Shown here: positions 1-5,128 of the stretch, piece by piece | Numbering within the stretch: position 1 is the first letter of the stretch | How the letters are laid out: every line of letters begins with the position of its first letter | Assembly (NCBI GenBank): GCA_028704125.1 | Contig: JAQVLM010000270.1 | Coordinates: 1-5,128 of the forward strand | DNA from: Opitutales bacterium | Lineage (GTDB): Bacteria; Verrucomicrobiota; Verrucomicrobiia; Opitutales; JAFGAQ01 | Direction of reading: 5' to 3' | DNA length: 5,128 nucleotides | Made by a program: the position numbers and the translations under genes | Notes under the pieces: model-generated | What the model saw: only the letters and a program-made list of their open reading frames with translations | What the model was told of the DNA's origin: nothing | Databases searched by the model: none

Positions 1-417
1 CTTGCAAGCGGGGTGGACAATCTGACCATCGACAACCTGACCGTCGATACCAACCGGGATGGGATCGATATCGATGCATGTAATAACGTGATGGTTTCCA
101 ATACCCGGGTGAATTCCCCGTGGGACGATGGAATTTGCCTGAAGTCATCCCATGGTTTGGGTTACGCGAGGGTTACCGAAAATGTGACCCTTACCAACTG
201 TGTGTTGAGTGGATATGATGAAGGTTCCTTGATTGACGGTTCCCGCACCCGTGATATTTCCCGTCGGGGTGGAGCGATGGGGCGCATCAAGTTGGGCACC
301 GAGTCGGGGGGCGGCTTTCGCAACATTACGATCTCCAATTGCGTGGGAAGAGCCCGTTGCCCTCTTTCAAGTAGGGGGGAGAGGCTGTCGCTCCGGAGGC
401 TGCGGCTTCAGCCGTAG
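1..417 (+). pseudogene. GH28 polygalacturonase-like fragment, truncated at both ends
   Basis: The frame is open from base 1, so the gene enters from outside the window; numbering here counts the first codon as 1. The translation has the repeated 'NxTI/NxTL' pattern of a right-handed parallel beta-helix and the bacterial GH28 signature blocks in order: NRDGID at residues 18-23, WDDG at 41-44 followed by a KSS, and RIKLGTES at 95-102 followed by FRNITISNC. In GH28 the aspartates of the first two blocks are the catalytic acids and the RIK block binds substrate, so the family call is secure. GH28 enzymes hydrolyse alpha-1,4-galacturonide or related pectic linkages and are normally exported. Family-like sequence stops at about residue 115 (base 345), where further beta-helix coils and the C-terminus are expected. 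The next 23 codons are Arg/Leu-rich and derive from the repeat island, ending at TAG 415-417. No C-terminal half is found downstream. The enzyme should be non-functional. Confidence 0.88.
344..362 (+). repeat. Partial copy of dispersed repeat at the GH28 break
   Basis: The 19 bases TGGGAAGAGCCCGTTGCCC resemble 428-446 (TGGGACAGCCCGTTGTGGG) and 3043-3060 (TGGGAAGCTCGTTGCGGG). The match starts within one or two bases of the last GH28-like codon (343-345). The similarity is short, so chance is possible, but its position at the break and the shared TGGGA..AGCCCGTTG core favour a related repeat end. Confidence 0.4.
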
Positions 418-419
418 CC
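398..419. repeat. Hairpin, 10-bp stem with 2-base loop
   Basis: GGCTGCGGCT (398-407) pairs with AGCCGTAGCC (410-419) around the loop TC, with a single G-T wobble. The left part of GH28's false C-terminus is read through it and the TAG stop (415-417) lies in its right arm. It is not followed by a T run, so it is not a typical intrinsic terminator. Confidence 0.6.
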
Positions 420-458
420 CGCTACCATGGGACAGCCCGTTGTGGGTAGGGATGAGCG
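418..458 (+). repeat. Degenerate dispersed repeat, copy A
   Basis: It starts CCCGCTACCAT and runs through GGGACAGCCCGTTG to GGGTAGGGATGAGCG. By hand alignment with copy B at 3031-3072, 34 of 40 aligned bases agree, with a 2-base and a 1-base indel. All six substitutions are transitions. The right end of copy A runs into a perfect hairpin (450-471) that copy B does not preserve. Function is unknown; it looks like a non-coding dispersed genomic repeat. Confidence 0.65.
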
Positions 459-471
459 TCCCCGCTCATCC
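450..471. repeat. Perfect 9-bp hairpin
   Basis: GGATGAGCG (450-458) and CGCTCATCC (463-471) are exact inverted repeats around the 4-base loop TCCC. A hairpin this clean in non-coding DNA suggests a palindromic repeat unit. There is no following T run. Confidence 0.65.
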
Positions 472-524
472 GCGTGGGGGTGAACTGCTGCTGGCGCGTG
501 GGCCAAAGAGGATGGCTGAAGCCA

Positions 525-546
525 CCCCCTCCTGAAGGGGGCTTTT
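525..546 (+). terminator. Terminator-like hairpin with T run
   Basis: CCCCCT (525-530) pairs with AGGGGG (536-541) around a 5-base loop. One C follows and then TTTT at 543-546. The shape is that of a short intrinsic terminator on the plus strand, which would stop readthrough from the broken GH28 gene. The stem is only 6 bp and the T run only four, and the element sits inside a repeat-rich island, so it may be just another palindromic repeat. Confidence 0.3.
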
Positions 547-566
547 CGAAGGGAATGACACCTTCG
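547..566. repeat. Short inverted repeat in the island
   Basis: CGAAGG (547-552) and CCTTCG (561-566) are exact inverted repeats around an 8-base spacer. It directly follows the terminator-like hairpin and is part of the same palindrome-rich block. No function can be assigned. Confidence 0.4.
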
Positions 567-588
567 GGCTGGGGAAGGGAAGAGGCGG

Positions 589-621
589 CTCACCGGGACG
601 GTTCGCCCTACCTTTGGTGAG
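589..621. repeat. Inverted repeat CTCACC / GGTGAG
   Basis: CTCACC (589-594) and GGTGAG (616-621) are exact inverted repeats enclosing 21 bases. This is the last clear palindromic element of the island. It lies about 65 bases beyond the 3' end of the minus-strand gene at 685-1167, so it could contribute to that gene's transcript end, but no T run follows on that strand. Confidence 0.35.
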
Positions 622-684
622 GGGGATTCTCCATGGAGTCGGAGGTGATCAGCTTAATGGGGGCGTGAAGTCTGATTGGTTTTG

Positions 685-1167
685 CTACCTCTTCTTCCTA
701 ATCTTTTCGAACATTGCGTTCAATCGAAGCATATTCTCAATACTCACGGCTTCCGCTTCAGAATCGCGACCAGCTTCGCTAAGGTGTTGAATGTTCGCCT
801 GCGCTTCGTCGTGAAGCATCAGTGTGGATGCCAGTCCATCCTCTTTGAGATGATCTTCTAGAAGCCATGCGGAGAGATGGCTGAAGCTTTGGATTTCACT
901 TGGTACGGGTATCGTTTTGTATCCTTTTTTCTTCAGGTCAGCCCGAAATGCGGCCATCTCAGGCTTGCTCATGGTATATGGACTCCAAATCCACGTTCCC
1001 GACATCCCATGATCCATGATCCCCCTTTTGAAAAAGTCCTCAACGACTCTAGGAGGAGGTATCACTTTCGCGGGAAAGCCAACCTGAGTTGATTCCATAA
1101 AAAGCGTGGATGGTGATCCCGAACAGGGTTCTTCAAAACCACCCATTCCGATGTATTTCCAGTTCAT
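685..1167 (-). CDS. Hypothetical protein, 160 residues
   Basis: I do not recognise this protein. The ATG at 1167-1165 is preceded in frame by TAG five to three bases earlier, so it is the first possible start in the frame. No clear Shine-Dalgarno sequence is present. The protein ends with TAG at 687-685. The N-terminal half (residues 1-90) is mixed, with many Gly, Pro and aromatic residues, one cysteine in an EEPCSGSP stretch and a GTWIWSP stretch. The C-terminal half is charged and likely helical, ending in a basic IRKKR tail. There is no signal peptide or membrane segment, so a cytoplasmic location is likely. Its composition is more A/T-rich than the glycosidase to its right. No partner gene is adjacent on the same strand. 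Normal-looking amino acid composition supports a real gene; it could also be a fragment or an orphan cargo gene. Confidence 0.6.
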   Translation of the reverse strand: MNWKYIGMGGFEEPCSGSPSTLFMESTQVGFPAKVIPPPRVVEDFFKRGIMDHGMSGTWIWSPYTMSKPEMAAFRADLKKKGYKTIPVPSEIQSFSHLSAWLLEDHLKEDGLASTLMLHDEAQANIQHLSEAGRDSEAEAVSIENMLRLNAMFEKIRKKR

Positions 1168-1420
1168 AGTCTAAGTTGTAACAGGCAGAATGGTTTAAAT
1201 AATCAGGATACTGACAGGCAAGGATGGGAGTGTATCTCACTGTTTCATGTCTTGAGTCCCATAGTATTTCTGGCTCAGGCAGGTGAATGCTGTCAAAGCC
1301 CAAAGATACAGGTTCAGAAACTGAGTTGCCAGTGCAGCGGGATCTTGGACCAAGGAGGAGTAATTGTCCTCTGTGAAGATTCCAGGGATCGGATGTTTCG
1401 CGCGGGTTTCAAAAACGGAC
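1168..1420. other. Intergenic stretch with no convincing gene
   Basis: This lies between two divergently oriented genes: the minus-strand hypothetical gene reads left from 1167 and the glycosidase reads right. It should hold the promoter of the minus-strand gene, but only weak A/T-rich matches (around 1194-1200) are visible. On the minus strand there is an 85-codon open frame from 1494 down to a TGA at 1239-1237, with no usable start codon near its beginning. Its last part reads protein-like (for example QFLNLYLWALTAFT). A second minus-strand frame is also open over much of the stretch, so neither is compelling. It might be the tail of a lost gene or part of a dispersed repeat. Confidence 0.4.
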
Positions 1421-1449
1421 GAGGCCCGATGGATTGACCATCGAGCCTC
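1421..1449. repeat. 29-base imperfect palindrome at glycosidase start
   Basis: GAGGCCCGATGG (1421-1432) pairs with CCATCGAGCCTC (1438-1449) around the loop ATTGA, with one C/A mismatch. Read on the minus strand the stem is followed four bases later by TTTTT (1415-1411), so it could act as a leftward terminator. It overlaps the TTG start of the glycosidase frame and lies within about 25 bases of where family homology begins. This suggests it marks a rearrangement junction or the end of a repeat element. Confidence 0.55.
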
Positions 1450-2972
1450 GATTGGGTGCAGGGCCTGGATTCCCCCGAGGTCATGATGTTTCGGTCAAGA
1501 ACACGCCTTCTCTGGTGTGGGACCATCCGGACTCCCATACGTCTGCCCTGATAGGTGACAATACCGTTGTGCGTGATGCGAATGGTGCGCGCTACCAGGT
1601 TTCATGCAGTCTCCCCTTGCGTCGGGTGGGTTCCCATGGATTTGTGGTGGAGTCTGCGTCTGGCAGGGTCCTCGAATTCACACTCTCATTTTCCGAAAAC
1701 GCCTCTGAACCGTTTCCGGATCCCGTCTCCGTGCGCGATCGCTGTGCCGGTCATTGGCAAGCATTCTGGAAGAGTGGAGGTGTGGTGGATTTCTCGCGCA
1801 GCTCCAATCCGTTGGCAAAGAAGATCGAGCAACGCATGGTGCTATCCCATTACCTCACGGCTGTGCAATGTGTGGGGGATATTCCGGCGCAGGAGAGTGG
1901 CTTAACCTGTAATACATGGTATGGGAAGCATCATACCGAAATGATCTGGTGGCACAATGCGCACTTCATCCTTTGGGGGCGTCCGTCTATGGCCCGAAAG
2001 AACTTGTCCTGGTTTGTGCGAAGGCTACCCGATGCACGTGCTTTGGCGGGAAATCGTGGCTTAAAAGGGGTCCGGTGGCCCAAGATGGTCGGTCCGGAAG
2101 GTCGGGAGAGCCCTGGTGGCAATCCCTTGATTGTTTGGAATCAGCCTCACCCGATCTATCTCGCAGAACTGCTGTGGCGCCAGTGTCCAGAGAAGGAGAC
2201 CCTTGATGCCTATAGTGATCTGGTGCTTGAGTCAGCCCATTGCATGGCAAGCATGCTCCGCTTCGATCCGGAAAGGCAGCGGTATGTGCTTGGTCCACCA
2301 TTGTGGATTGCTCAGGAGATTCACGAGCCGGCCGAGAGTCAGAATCCCTCGTTTGAATTGGCCTATTGGCATTGGGCGTTGACCACAGCTCAGCGGTGGC
2401 GGGAACGCCTCGGTATGCCACGGGAAGCCCATTGGGATCATATCCTCGGTCACTTGGCTCCGATGCCGGAGTCTGGAGGGTTGTATGTGGCGCTTGAATC
2501 CCATCCCGACACCTGGACCAATTTGGCCAGTCGACAGGATCATCCCCAGATGCTGATGCCGCTGGGCTTTTTGCCGGATAGTCCATTTGTGGATCGTGCA
2601 ACGATGGACCGCACACTGACCGCCGTTCTCGATCAATGGGACTGGGAAACCAAAATCTGGGGATGGGATTATCCCATGGTGGCAATGGCTGCCACTCGCT
2701 TGGGACGTCCCGAAGACGCCCTCGAAGTGTTGCTGAGGGATGGCCCGAATAACCGCTACACCGCTTGCGGGCATTGCCCTCAGGGCAGCGACCGCGCGGA
2801 AGGGCAAACCAGCGGAAGACGCGAGATCGCAGCCTACCTTCCGGCGAATGGAGCCTATTTGGCTGCTCTGGCTCTAATGGTTGCCGGATGGGACGGAAGC
2901 TCAGCCCATCCCGGATTTCCGGACGACGGCTCCTGGGTGATCCAGTCCGAAGGCCTGCATCCTTTACCCTGA
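1434..2972 (+). CDS. GH65-like six-hairpin glycosidase, 5'-truncated
   Basis: The translation matches, from memory, a family of GH65-like (alpha/alpha)6-barrel glycosidases common in Bacteroidota and Verrucomicrobiota and usually about 650-700 residues long. Blocks in order: an end piece of the N-terminal beta-domain (13-90), GHWQAFWKSGG linker (107-116), NTWYGKHHTEMIWWHNAHF (160-178), GLKGVRWPKMVGPEGRESPG (209-228), WNQPHPIYLAELLWR (235-249), SFELAYWHWAL (306-316), IWGWDYPMVAMAATRLGRPEDAL (408-430) and YLPANGAYLAALALM (468-482), then a normal C-terminal EGLHPLP. By position, the acid in the GRESPG block may be the general acid; this is inference. The activity is hydrolysis or phosphorolysis of an alpha-glycoside; the substrate is unknown. 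Roughly 200 N-terminal residues are missing: the frame opens only after a TGA at 1374-1376 and family likeness starts near 1470. No signal peptide or Shine-Dalgarno is seen and the TTG start is doubtful. Probably a damaged gene. Confidence 0.82.
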   Translation: MTIEPRLGAGPGFPRGHDVSVKNTPSLVWDHPDSHTSALIGDNTVVRDANGARYQVSCSLPLRRVGSHGFVVESASGRVLEFTLSFSENASEPFPDPVSVRDRCAGHWQAFWKSGGVVDFSRSSNPLAKKIEQRMVLSHYLTAVQCVGDIPAQESGLTCNTWYGKHHTEMIWWHNAHFILWGRPSMARKNLSWFVRRLPDARALAGNRGLKGVRWPKMVGPEGRESPGGNPLIVWNQPHPIYLAELLWRQCPEKETLDAYSDLVLESAHCMASMLRFDPERQRYVLGPPLWIAQEIHEPAESQNPSFELAYWHWALTTAQRWRERLGMPREAHWDHILGHLAPMPESGGLYVALESHPDTWTNLASRQDHPQMLMPLGFLPDSPFVDRATMDRTLTAVLDQWDWETKIWGWDYPMVAMAATRLGRPEDALEVLLRDGPNNRYTACGHCPQGSDRAEGQTSGRREIAAYLPANGAYLAALALMVAGWDGSSAHPGFPDDGSWVIQSEGLHPLP

Positions 2973-2985
2973 CTCCCTTATTCCC

Positions 2986-3063
2986 ATGAAAACAAACAAG
3001 AGCCCTTGGCCTGACCCTTTTACCGAAACACCCGTTACCATATGGGAAGCTCGTTGCGGGTAG
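2986..3063 (+). pseudogene. Tiny frame cut off by repeat copy B
   Basis: An ATG 13 bases after the glycosidase stop opens a 25-codon frame beginning MKTNKSPWPDPFTET and ending at TAG 3061-3063. Codons from 3031 onward are made of the dispersed repeat, so only about 15 residues would be original. It could be the start of a lost gene that followed the glycosidase, with its body replaced when the repeat and the Rhs piece arrived. No Shine-Dalgarno is visible, and it may equally be chance. The same frame runs on into the Rhs fragment after the stop. Confidence 0.25.
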
Positions 3064-3072
3064 AGACGGGCG
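3031..3072 (+). repeat. Degenerate dispersed repeat, copy B
   Basis: It starts CCCGTTACCATATGGGAA and runs through GCTCGTTGCGGGTAG to AGACGGGCG, aligning with copy A at 418-458 (34 of 40 aligned bases, six transitions, small indels). It lies directly before the first Rhs-like codons (about 3064-3076), overlapping them by a few bases. It therefore occupies the junction between the glycosidase downstream region and the Rhs fragment. Confidence 0.65.
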
Positions 3073-3465
3073 GGGCGCATCACAGAGATTGCATTCACGC
3101 GCAGTGGAGTCTACCTTGATGGGGAAATGCGCAGGTTGGATGCAGTGGGCAATCCCACCACGCGGGAGCGATCCGGCGATGTTGAACTGCGTATCGGCTG
3201 TGATACGCTGGATCAGTTGCTGCAGGTAGCCACCGGCATGTCCGTGGAGGAGGTCTATGCGTAGGATTCCGTGGGTAATTGGTCGGTGGATGGACGCCGC
3301 CACGACGCCTGTAACCGTCTGGCGCAGGACAATACCCGGACCTTTGATTATGACCGGGACGGGAACCTCACGGAGATTCATGATTCGGGCGGGGATGGCT
3401 CCGCATCCTATGAATACGATGCGCTGGGGCGTCTGGTGGGCGCCACCTTGAGTTACCTTTATTGA
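3064..3465 (+). pseudogene. Rhs/YD-repeat protein fragment with in-frame stop
   Basis: Read in one frame, this gives GRITEIAFTRSGVYLDGE, then DAVGNPTTRE, DTLDQLLQV, DSVGN, NRLAQ, FDYDRDGNLTEI and YEYDALGRLVGAT, which is the YD-repeat pattern of Rhs and wall-associated proteins. Such proteins are long (often over 1,000 residues) and form a shell around a C-terminal toxin or act at the cell surface. Here only about 130 codons survive and neither the N-terminal part nor a toxin tip is present. TAG at 3262-3264 stands where the repeat expects the Y of YD. Other consensus positions are also eroded: C for Y at 3199-3201, W for R at 3280-3282, H for Y at 3301-3303. The last YD-like block ends near 3450 and the frame closes at TGA 3463-3465. 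This is a dead remnant. Confidence 0.85.
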
Positions 3466-3586
3466 TACAGGGATTTGAGGACGGAGTCCATTTTTAGCAA
3501 ATCCAATTCATGGAAATCGATTGGAAAAATCAGAAGGCAATGCTTACAGATTGCCTGTCCAGAGTTGGATCCAGTAAAAGGAACAA
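3466..3586. other. Intergenic region upstream of membrane glycosyltransferase
   Basis: The sequence is A/T-richer than what precedes it, matching the gene to its right. It should contain that gene's promoter, but I cannot point to convincing -35 and -10 boxes. A 7-bp inverted repeat, AGGCAAT (3535-3541) and ATTGCCT (3550-3556) with an 8-base spacer, lies 30 bases before the start codon and could be an operator or leader hairpin. Confidence 0.4.
3577..3582 (+). promoter_or_regulatory. Shine-Dalgarno for the GT-C gene
   Basis: AAAGGA ends four bases before ATG 3587-3589. An in-frame TAA at 3575-3577 excludes any earlier start, so this weak but correctly placed site and the first ATG agree. Confidence 0.45.
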
Positions 3587-5128
3587 ATGGGTAGACTCGA
3601 TTCGGTCACTGGGAATGCAATTCAAGGCAACCTGTCTGTTCTTCGGGCGATTTCAATTCTTCTTTTCGGCGGGTATGTGATTTATTCCGGTGTCGCTTTG
3701 CTGAAGGGTGGATACGAGGCGGATGAGGGGTTCTATCTGTTGACAGCGAAGCTGGTATCGGAAGGTCAAAGACCTTATGCCGATTTCGGGCTGACTCAGC
3801 CGCCAGCATATGCTTGGCTGGGTTCTCTTGTTTTGCCATATTTGGGATGGACTGTTTATGGGACGCGTCTGTTGGGGTTATTGCTTTCTTTTAGTCTTGT
3901 TGTTGCCGGGAGTGTTTTTCTTTTCAGAAAAAAGGGCTGGTACTCCGTGTGTCTGTTTTTATCCTTGAGTTTGTCCTCACCCGGTTGGATGGAGCGTGCG
4001 GTTATTGGGAAGCCCTTTGCCTTGGGTGGGCTAGTTGCATTGATATCATGCATGGTATTGTTGTCGGGCTCTTCGAGCATTTCACGTTGGTGGTTATATG
4101 TTGCTGTTTCCGCAATTGGGTGTCTGGTTCGGATGCCGCTTGCTCCGTTGTTCGTGTTTGGGTCTATTGGTCTACTTTGGGGACTTCCAAATTGGAGAGT
4201 TCGCATGTTTTGCGTGTCAGGCGCATTATTGGCCGCGTTAGTTGTTGCGCTGTTTCTTGGATGGAATTGTTGGGAATCATTGGGGTTTTGGCTGATCGAG
4301 CATCATCGGATGCGAAGTCCCGAGCCATCGAGTCGATATGGTTATTTGTTTTTGATTACCAAGGACGGTTTAAGCCATGGAACAATGGCTTGGATGTTGC
4401 TCCCGCTTGCCGTATGGTTCCAAAAAAGAGATCCTTTATACATGTGGATGACAGTGGGTTTGGTTTTCAGTCTCGTCCTGAATCTTGGCACAGTCAGGGG
4501 GTATGGTGTTTATGCTGTGTATTTCACTCCCGTTCCATTTATGCTTGTTTCTTGGAGTCTTGGTCCGATGGTCGGGAGATTGGAGCAAATCACAAAACCA
4601 GCATTTATCTATTTGTCTTTTGGGATTATTTTGTTGGGTGGATGGGCTTTTCGTAACCATCCGTATCCGTGGGAGTTCGCGGGTTACATGGATTCTTATG
4701 ATTCAGCTGTAAGGTTTTTGCGCAGCAACGTGCCAGAGGGTTCTAATGTTGTGGCAACAACGGTGGAAGTTCCTGTATCCGCTAATTGTGAAGTTCCCAA
4801 CAAACTGGCAATGGGGATGTTTGGTTTTACGGATACTATGAGTCAGGACAAAGCAGACCGGGTTCACATTGCGACTACAAACGATGTTATTGGATATCTT
4901 GAGGATCCCTCTACGAGAGCCTGGGTTGGTTCTGCTTCGCAGGATATGAACTATTTCTGGTCAACGCCGGATCAACTCACAGTCGGAAACGAAAACAGAA
5001 TGGCCATTCATGATTGCCTTAGCAAAAACTACAATGTGGCATTCGTTAATCGGCATTATGCAATTTTGCTTCGGAAGGACCAAAACAAGAATAGGTCCGA
5101 ACCGCACTTACCGCTTACCGGGATGTCG
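3587..5128 (+). CDS. GT-C type membrane glycosyltransferase (GT39/GT83-like), 3' end outside window
   Basis: The frame runs 514 codons from ATG 3587 to the window edge without a stop. After a short polar N-terminus comes a membrane span (about 18-39), then a loop with DE at 46-47, GQRPYADFG at 60-68 and QPPAY at 71-75. This is the layout of GT-C enzymes of the PMT/ArnT/PF13231 type, in which an acidic residue of the first external loop is catalytic and the PP(L/A) motif follows. About eight or more further hydrophobic spans lie between 76 and 355, with RMPLAP (182-187) and RGYGVYAVYFTP (304-315) in the later part. From about 357 the protein is soluble, with the mixed alpha/beta character of the extracytoplasmic tail in this family, and the reading near AILLRK (from 495) suggests the end is close. 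Such enzymes transfer sugars from polyprenyl-phosphate donors to lipids, proteins or glycans outside the membrane; donor and acceptor are unknown. Codons are richer in A/T than in the glycosidase. Confidence 0.82.
   Translation, partial: MGRLDSVTGNAIQGNLSVLRAISILLFGGYVIYSGVALLKGGYEADEGFYLLTAKLVSEGQRPYADFGLTQPPAYAWLGSLVLPYLGWTVYGTRLLGLLLSFSLVVAGSVFLFRKKGWYSVCLFLSLSLSSPGWMERAVIGKPFALGGLVALISCMVLLSGSSSISRWWLYVAVSAIGCLVRMPLAPLFVFGSIGLLWGLPNWRVRMFCVSGALLAALVVALFLGWNCWESLGFWLIEHHRMRSPEPSSRYGYLFLITKDGLSHGTMAWMLLPLAVWFQKRDPLYMWMTVGLVFSLVLNLGTVRGYGVYAVYFTPVPFMLVSWSLGPMVGRLEQITKPAFIYLSFGIILLGGWAFRNHPYPWEFAGYMDSYDSAVRFLRSNVPEGSNVVATTVEVPVSANCEVPNKLAMGMFGFTDTMSQDKADRVHIATTNDVIGYLEDPSTRAWVGSASQDMNYFWSTPDQLTVGNENRMAIHDCLSKNYNVAFVNRHYAILLRKDQNKNRSEPHLPLTGMS

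Larger units (their letters stand above)
346..640. repeat. Non-coding island of short inverted repeats
   Basis: This stretch has no believable gene on either strand. It is G/C-rich and packed with short inverted repeats: 361-365 with 380-384, 398-407 with 410-419, 404-413 with 514-523, 450-458 with 463-471, 525-530 with 536-541, 547-552 with 561-566, and 589-594 with 616-621. It begins exactly where GH28 homology ends, so it has replaced or interrupted the rest of that gene. Part of it (418-458) recurs in degenerate form at 3031-3072, which shows that at least this portion is a dispersed repeat. It may be a mosaic of several repeat families. No transposase, target duplication or terminal repeats of an insertion sequence are visible. 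Confidence 0.7.

Noticed and set aside
361..621. CRISPR array
   Set aside because: The repeated pieces are short, unequal palindromes without regular spacing or a constant direct repeat.
346..640. Complete insertion sequence in the GH28 gene
   Set aside because: There is no transposase reading frame, no matching terminal inverted repeats at the ends and no GH28 sequence on the far side.
1252..1437. 61-codon plus-strand frame before the glycosidase, as a candidate missing N-terminal piece
   Set aside because: Its translation does not resemble the N-terminal beta-domain of the glycosidase family, so it does not support a simple frameshift.
2232..2807. 191-codon minus-strand open frame
   Set aside because: It lies wholly antisense to the glycosidase catalytic domain and shows no recognisable domain.
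1987..3381. 464-codon open frame on the minus strand across the glycosidase and the Rhs fragment
   Set aside because: Its product is rich in Arg, Pro, Ser and His without family motifs, and it spans two unrelated plus-strand sequences that do carry clear motifs. It is a by-product of plus-strand codon bias.
3510..3680. 56-residue frame beginning MEIDWKNQK just before the GT-C gene
   Set aside because: It has no clear Shine-Dalgarno and overlaps the first 94 bases of the GT-C gene in another frame, where it turns into a Phe-rich shadow of that gene's first membrane span.
3949..4656. 235-codon plus-strand open frame
   Set aside because: It overlaps the GT-C gene in another frame. That gene has membrane topology, motifs and a start site, whereas this frame is Cys/Trp/Ser-rich with no motif.

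Overview
The window comes from a bacterium and reads as accessory, polysaccharide-related DNA in which several genes are broken. The gene content suggests a saccharolytic bacterium of the Verrucomicrobiota / Lentisphaerota / Planctomycetota type: a bacterial GH28 polygalacturonase-like piece, a GH65-like six-hairpin glycosidase, an Rhs/YD-repeat piece, a GT-C membrane glycosyltransferase, weak Shine-Dalgarno signals and GC-rich dispersed repeats. No rRNA, tRNA or marker gene is present, so this placement is a guess. I saw no CRISPR array, no complete insertion sequence and no phage gene.

Layout. (1) 1-345 is the middle of a GH28 gene that enters from the left. Its homology stops abruptly and about 70 bases of unrelated reading lead to a stop at 415-417. 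(2) 346-640 is a non-coding island of short inverted repeats. (3) 685-1167 (minus strand) encodes a 160-residue protein of unknown function. (4) 1168-1433 has no convincing gene and ends in a 29-base imperfect palindrome at 1421-1449. (5) 1434-2972 (plus) encodes 512 residues of a GH65-like glycosidase that keeps its C-terminal catalytic barrel but lacks most of its N-terminal domain. (6) 2986-3063 is a tiny frame that ends inside a second copy of a repeat from the island. (7) 3064-3465 is a decayed Rhs/YD-repeat fragment with an in-frame TAG. (8) 3587 to the right edge is a 514-codon, still open frame for a multi-pass membrane protein resembling GT39/GT83-type glycosyltransferases. It is the healthiest gene here.

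How the parts relate. The two glycosidase remnants would fit pectin or plant/algal glycan breakdown, but the GH28 piece cannot be functional as it stands and the GH65-like gene is probably impaired. The strongest structural signal is that a degenerate repeat of about 40 bases occurs at 418-458 and 3031-3072, with a shorter related piece at 344-362. These copies lie at or close to the GH28 break and just before the Rhs fragment. The left 3.5 kb therefore looks like a site of repeated rearrangement and decay, next to an intact membrane glycosyltransferase. I found no convincing new multi-gene system.
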